Part shown: positions 12,012 through 12,041 of the stretch, piece after piece | Position numbering within the stretch: position 1 is the stretch's first letter | Layout of the letters: each line of letters begins with the position of its first letter | From: an uncultured Clostridia bacterium | GTDB lineage: Bacteria > Bacillota > Clostridia > Oscillospirales > Ruminococcaceae | Length of the DNA: 12,041 nt | Assembly (NCBI GenBank): GCA_947630315.1 | Contig: CANRHA010000033.1 | Coordinates: forward strand, 1-12,041 | Reading direction: 5' to 3' | Position numbers and translations under genes: made by a program | Notes under the pieces: model-generated | What the model saw: only the letters and a program-made list of their open reading frames with translations | Told to the model about the DNA's origin: nothing | The model's database searches: none

Positions 12012-12041
12012 AGAATACAGAAGTCAGATGTCAGAAGTCAG
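12012..12041 (+). repeat. Heptad repeat tract 4, running off the window
   Basis: AGAATAC, AGAAGTC, AGATGTC, AGAAGTC and AG, in 7-base phase. It directly follows the palindrome, just as tract 3 directly borders copy 1. The tract continues past the end of the window. Confidence 0.75.

Overview
The window looks like a chromosomal segment of an anaerobic Clostridia-type Bacillota, most likely a GC-rich gut or rumen member of the Oscillospirales. The evidence is as follows. There are sigma-A promoters close to consensus, strong AGGAGG ribosome sites and TTG starts. There is a WalJ-RlmH gene pair of the Firmicutes type. Two GH5 cellulase-type enzymes are present, one of them a lipoprotein. The taxonomic placement is inference from gene content.

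Layout. (1) 1-3922, plus strand: class II fumarase (fumC), a malic enzyme and a YegS/DgkB-type lipid kinase. Each gene is preceded by a very GC-rich block of nested inverted repeats. (2) 3923-4582: a 660-bp non-coding stretch between convergent genes. It holds a possible structured RNA, another GC-rich hairpin cluster, three tracts of degenerate 7-bp repeats and two further hairpins. (3) 4583-6139, minus strand: an FGGY-family sugar kinase, divergent from (4) murA at 6410-7690, plus strand. (5) 7909-9625, plus strand: walJ (yycJ), rlmH and a GNAT acetyltransferase, tightly packed and ended by a two-way terminator. (6) 9673-11909, minus strand: two paralogous GH5 glycoside hydrolases in one transcription unit, driven by a promoter matching TTGACA-17-TATAAT exactly. 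(7) 11982-12041: a palindrome plus heptad tract that repeats, inverted, the module at the end of the sugar kinase gene.

How the genes fit together. FumC and malic enzyme can link fumarate, malate and pyruvate. The GH5 pair would hydrolyse beta-glucans, one enzyme at the cell surface and one apparently inside. The sugar kinase would phosphorylate a pentose or similar sugar. MurA, WalJ and RlmH are core cell-wall and ribosome functions.

The most unusual content is non-coding. Blocks at 1497-1615, 2879-3000 and about 4168-4255 share one plan: a long outer stem enclosing three adjacent hairpins. Their sequences differ, yet nearly every inner hairpin is closed as C-GNA-G (GAA, GCA or GGA) on one strand or the other. 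A related block lies at 1-83. Separately, degenerate AGAAGTC-like heptad tracts occur at four places, two of them joined to a shared 29-bp palindromic unit. I could not identify either repeat family by name.
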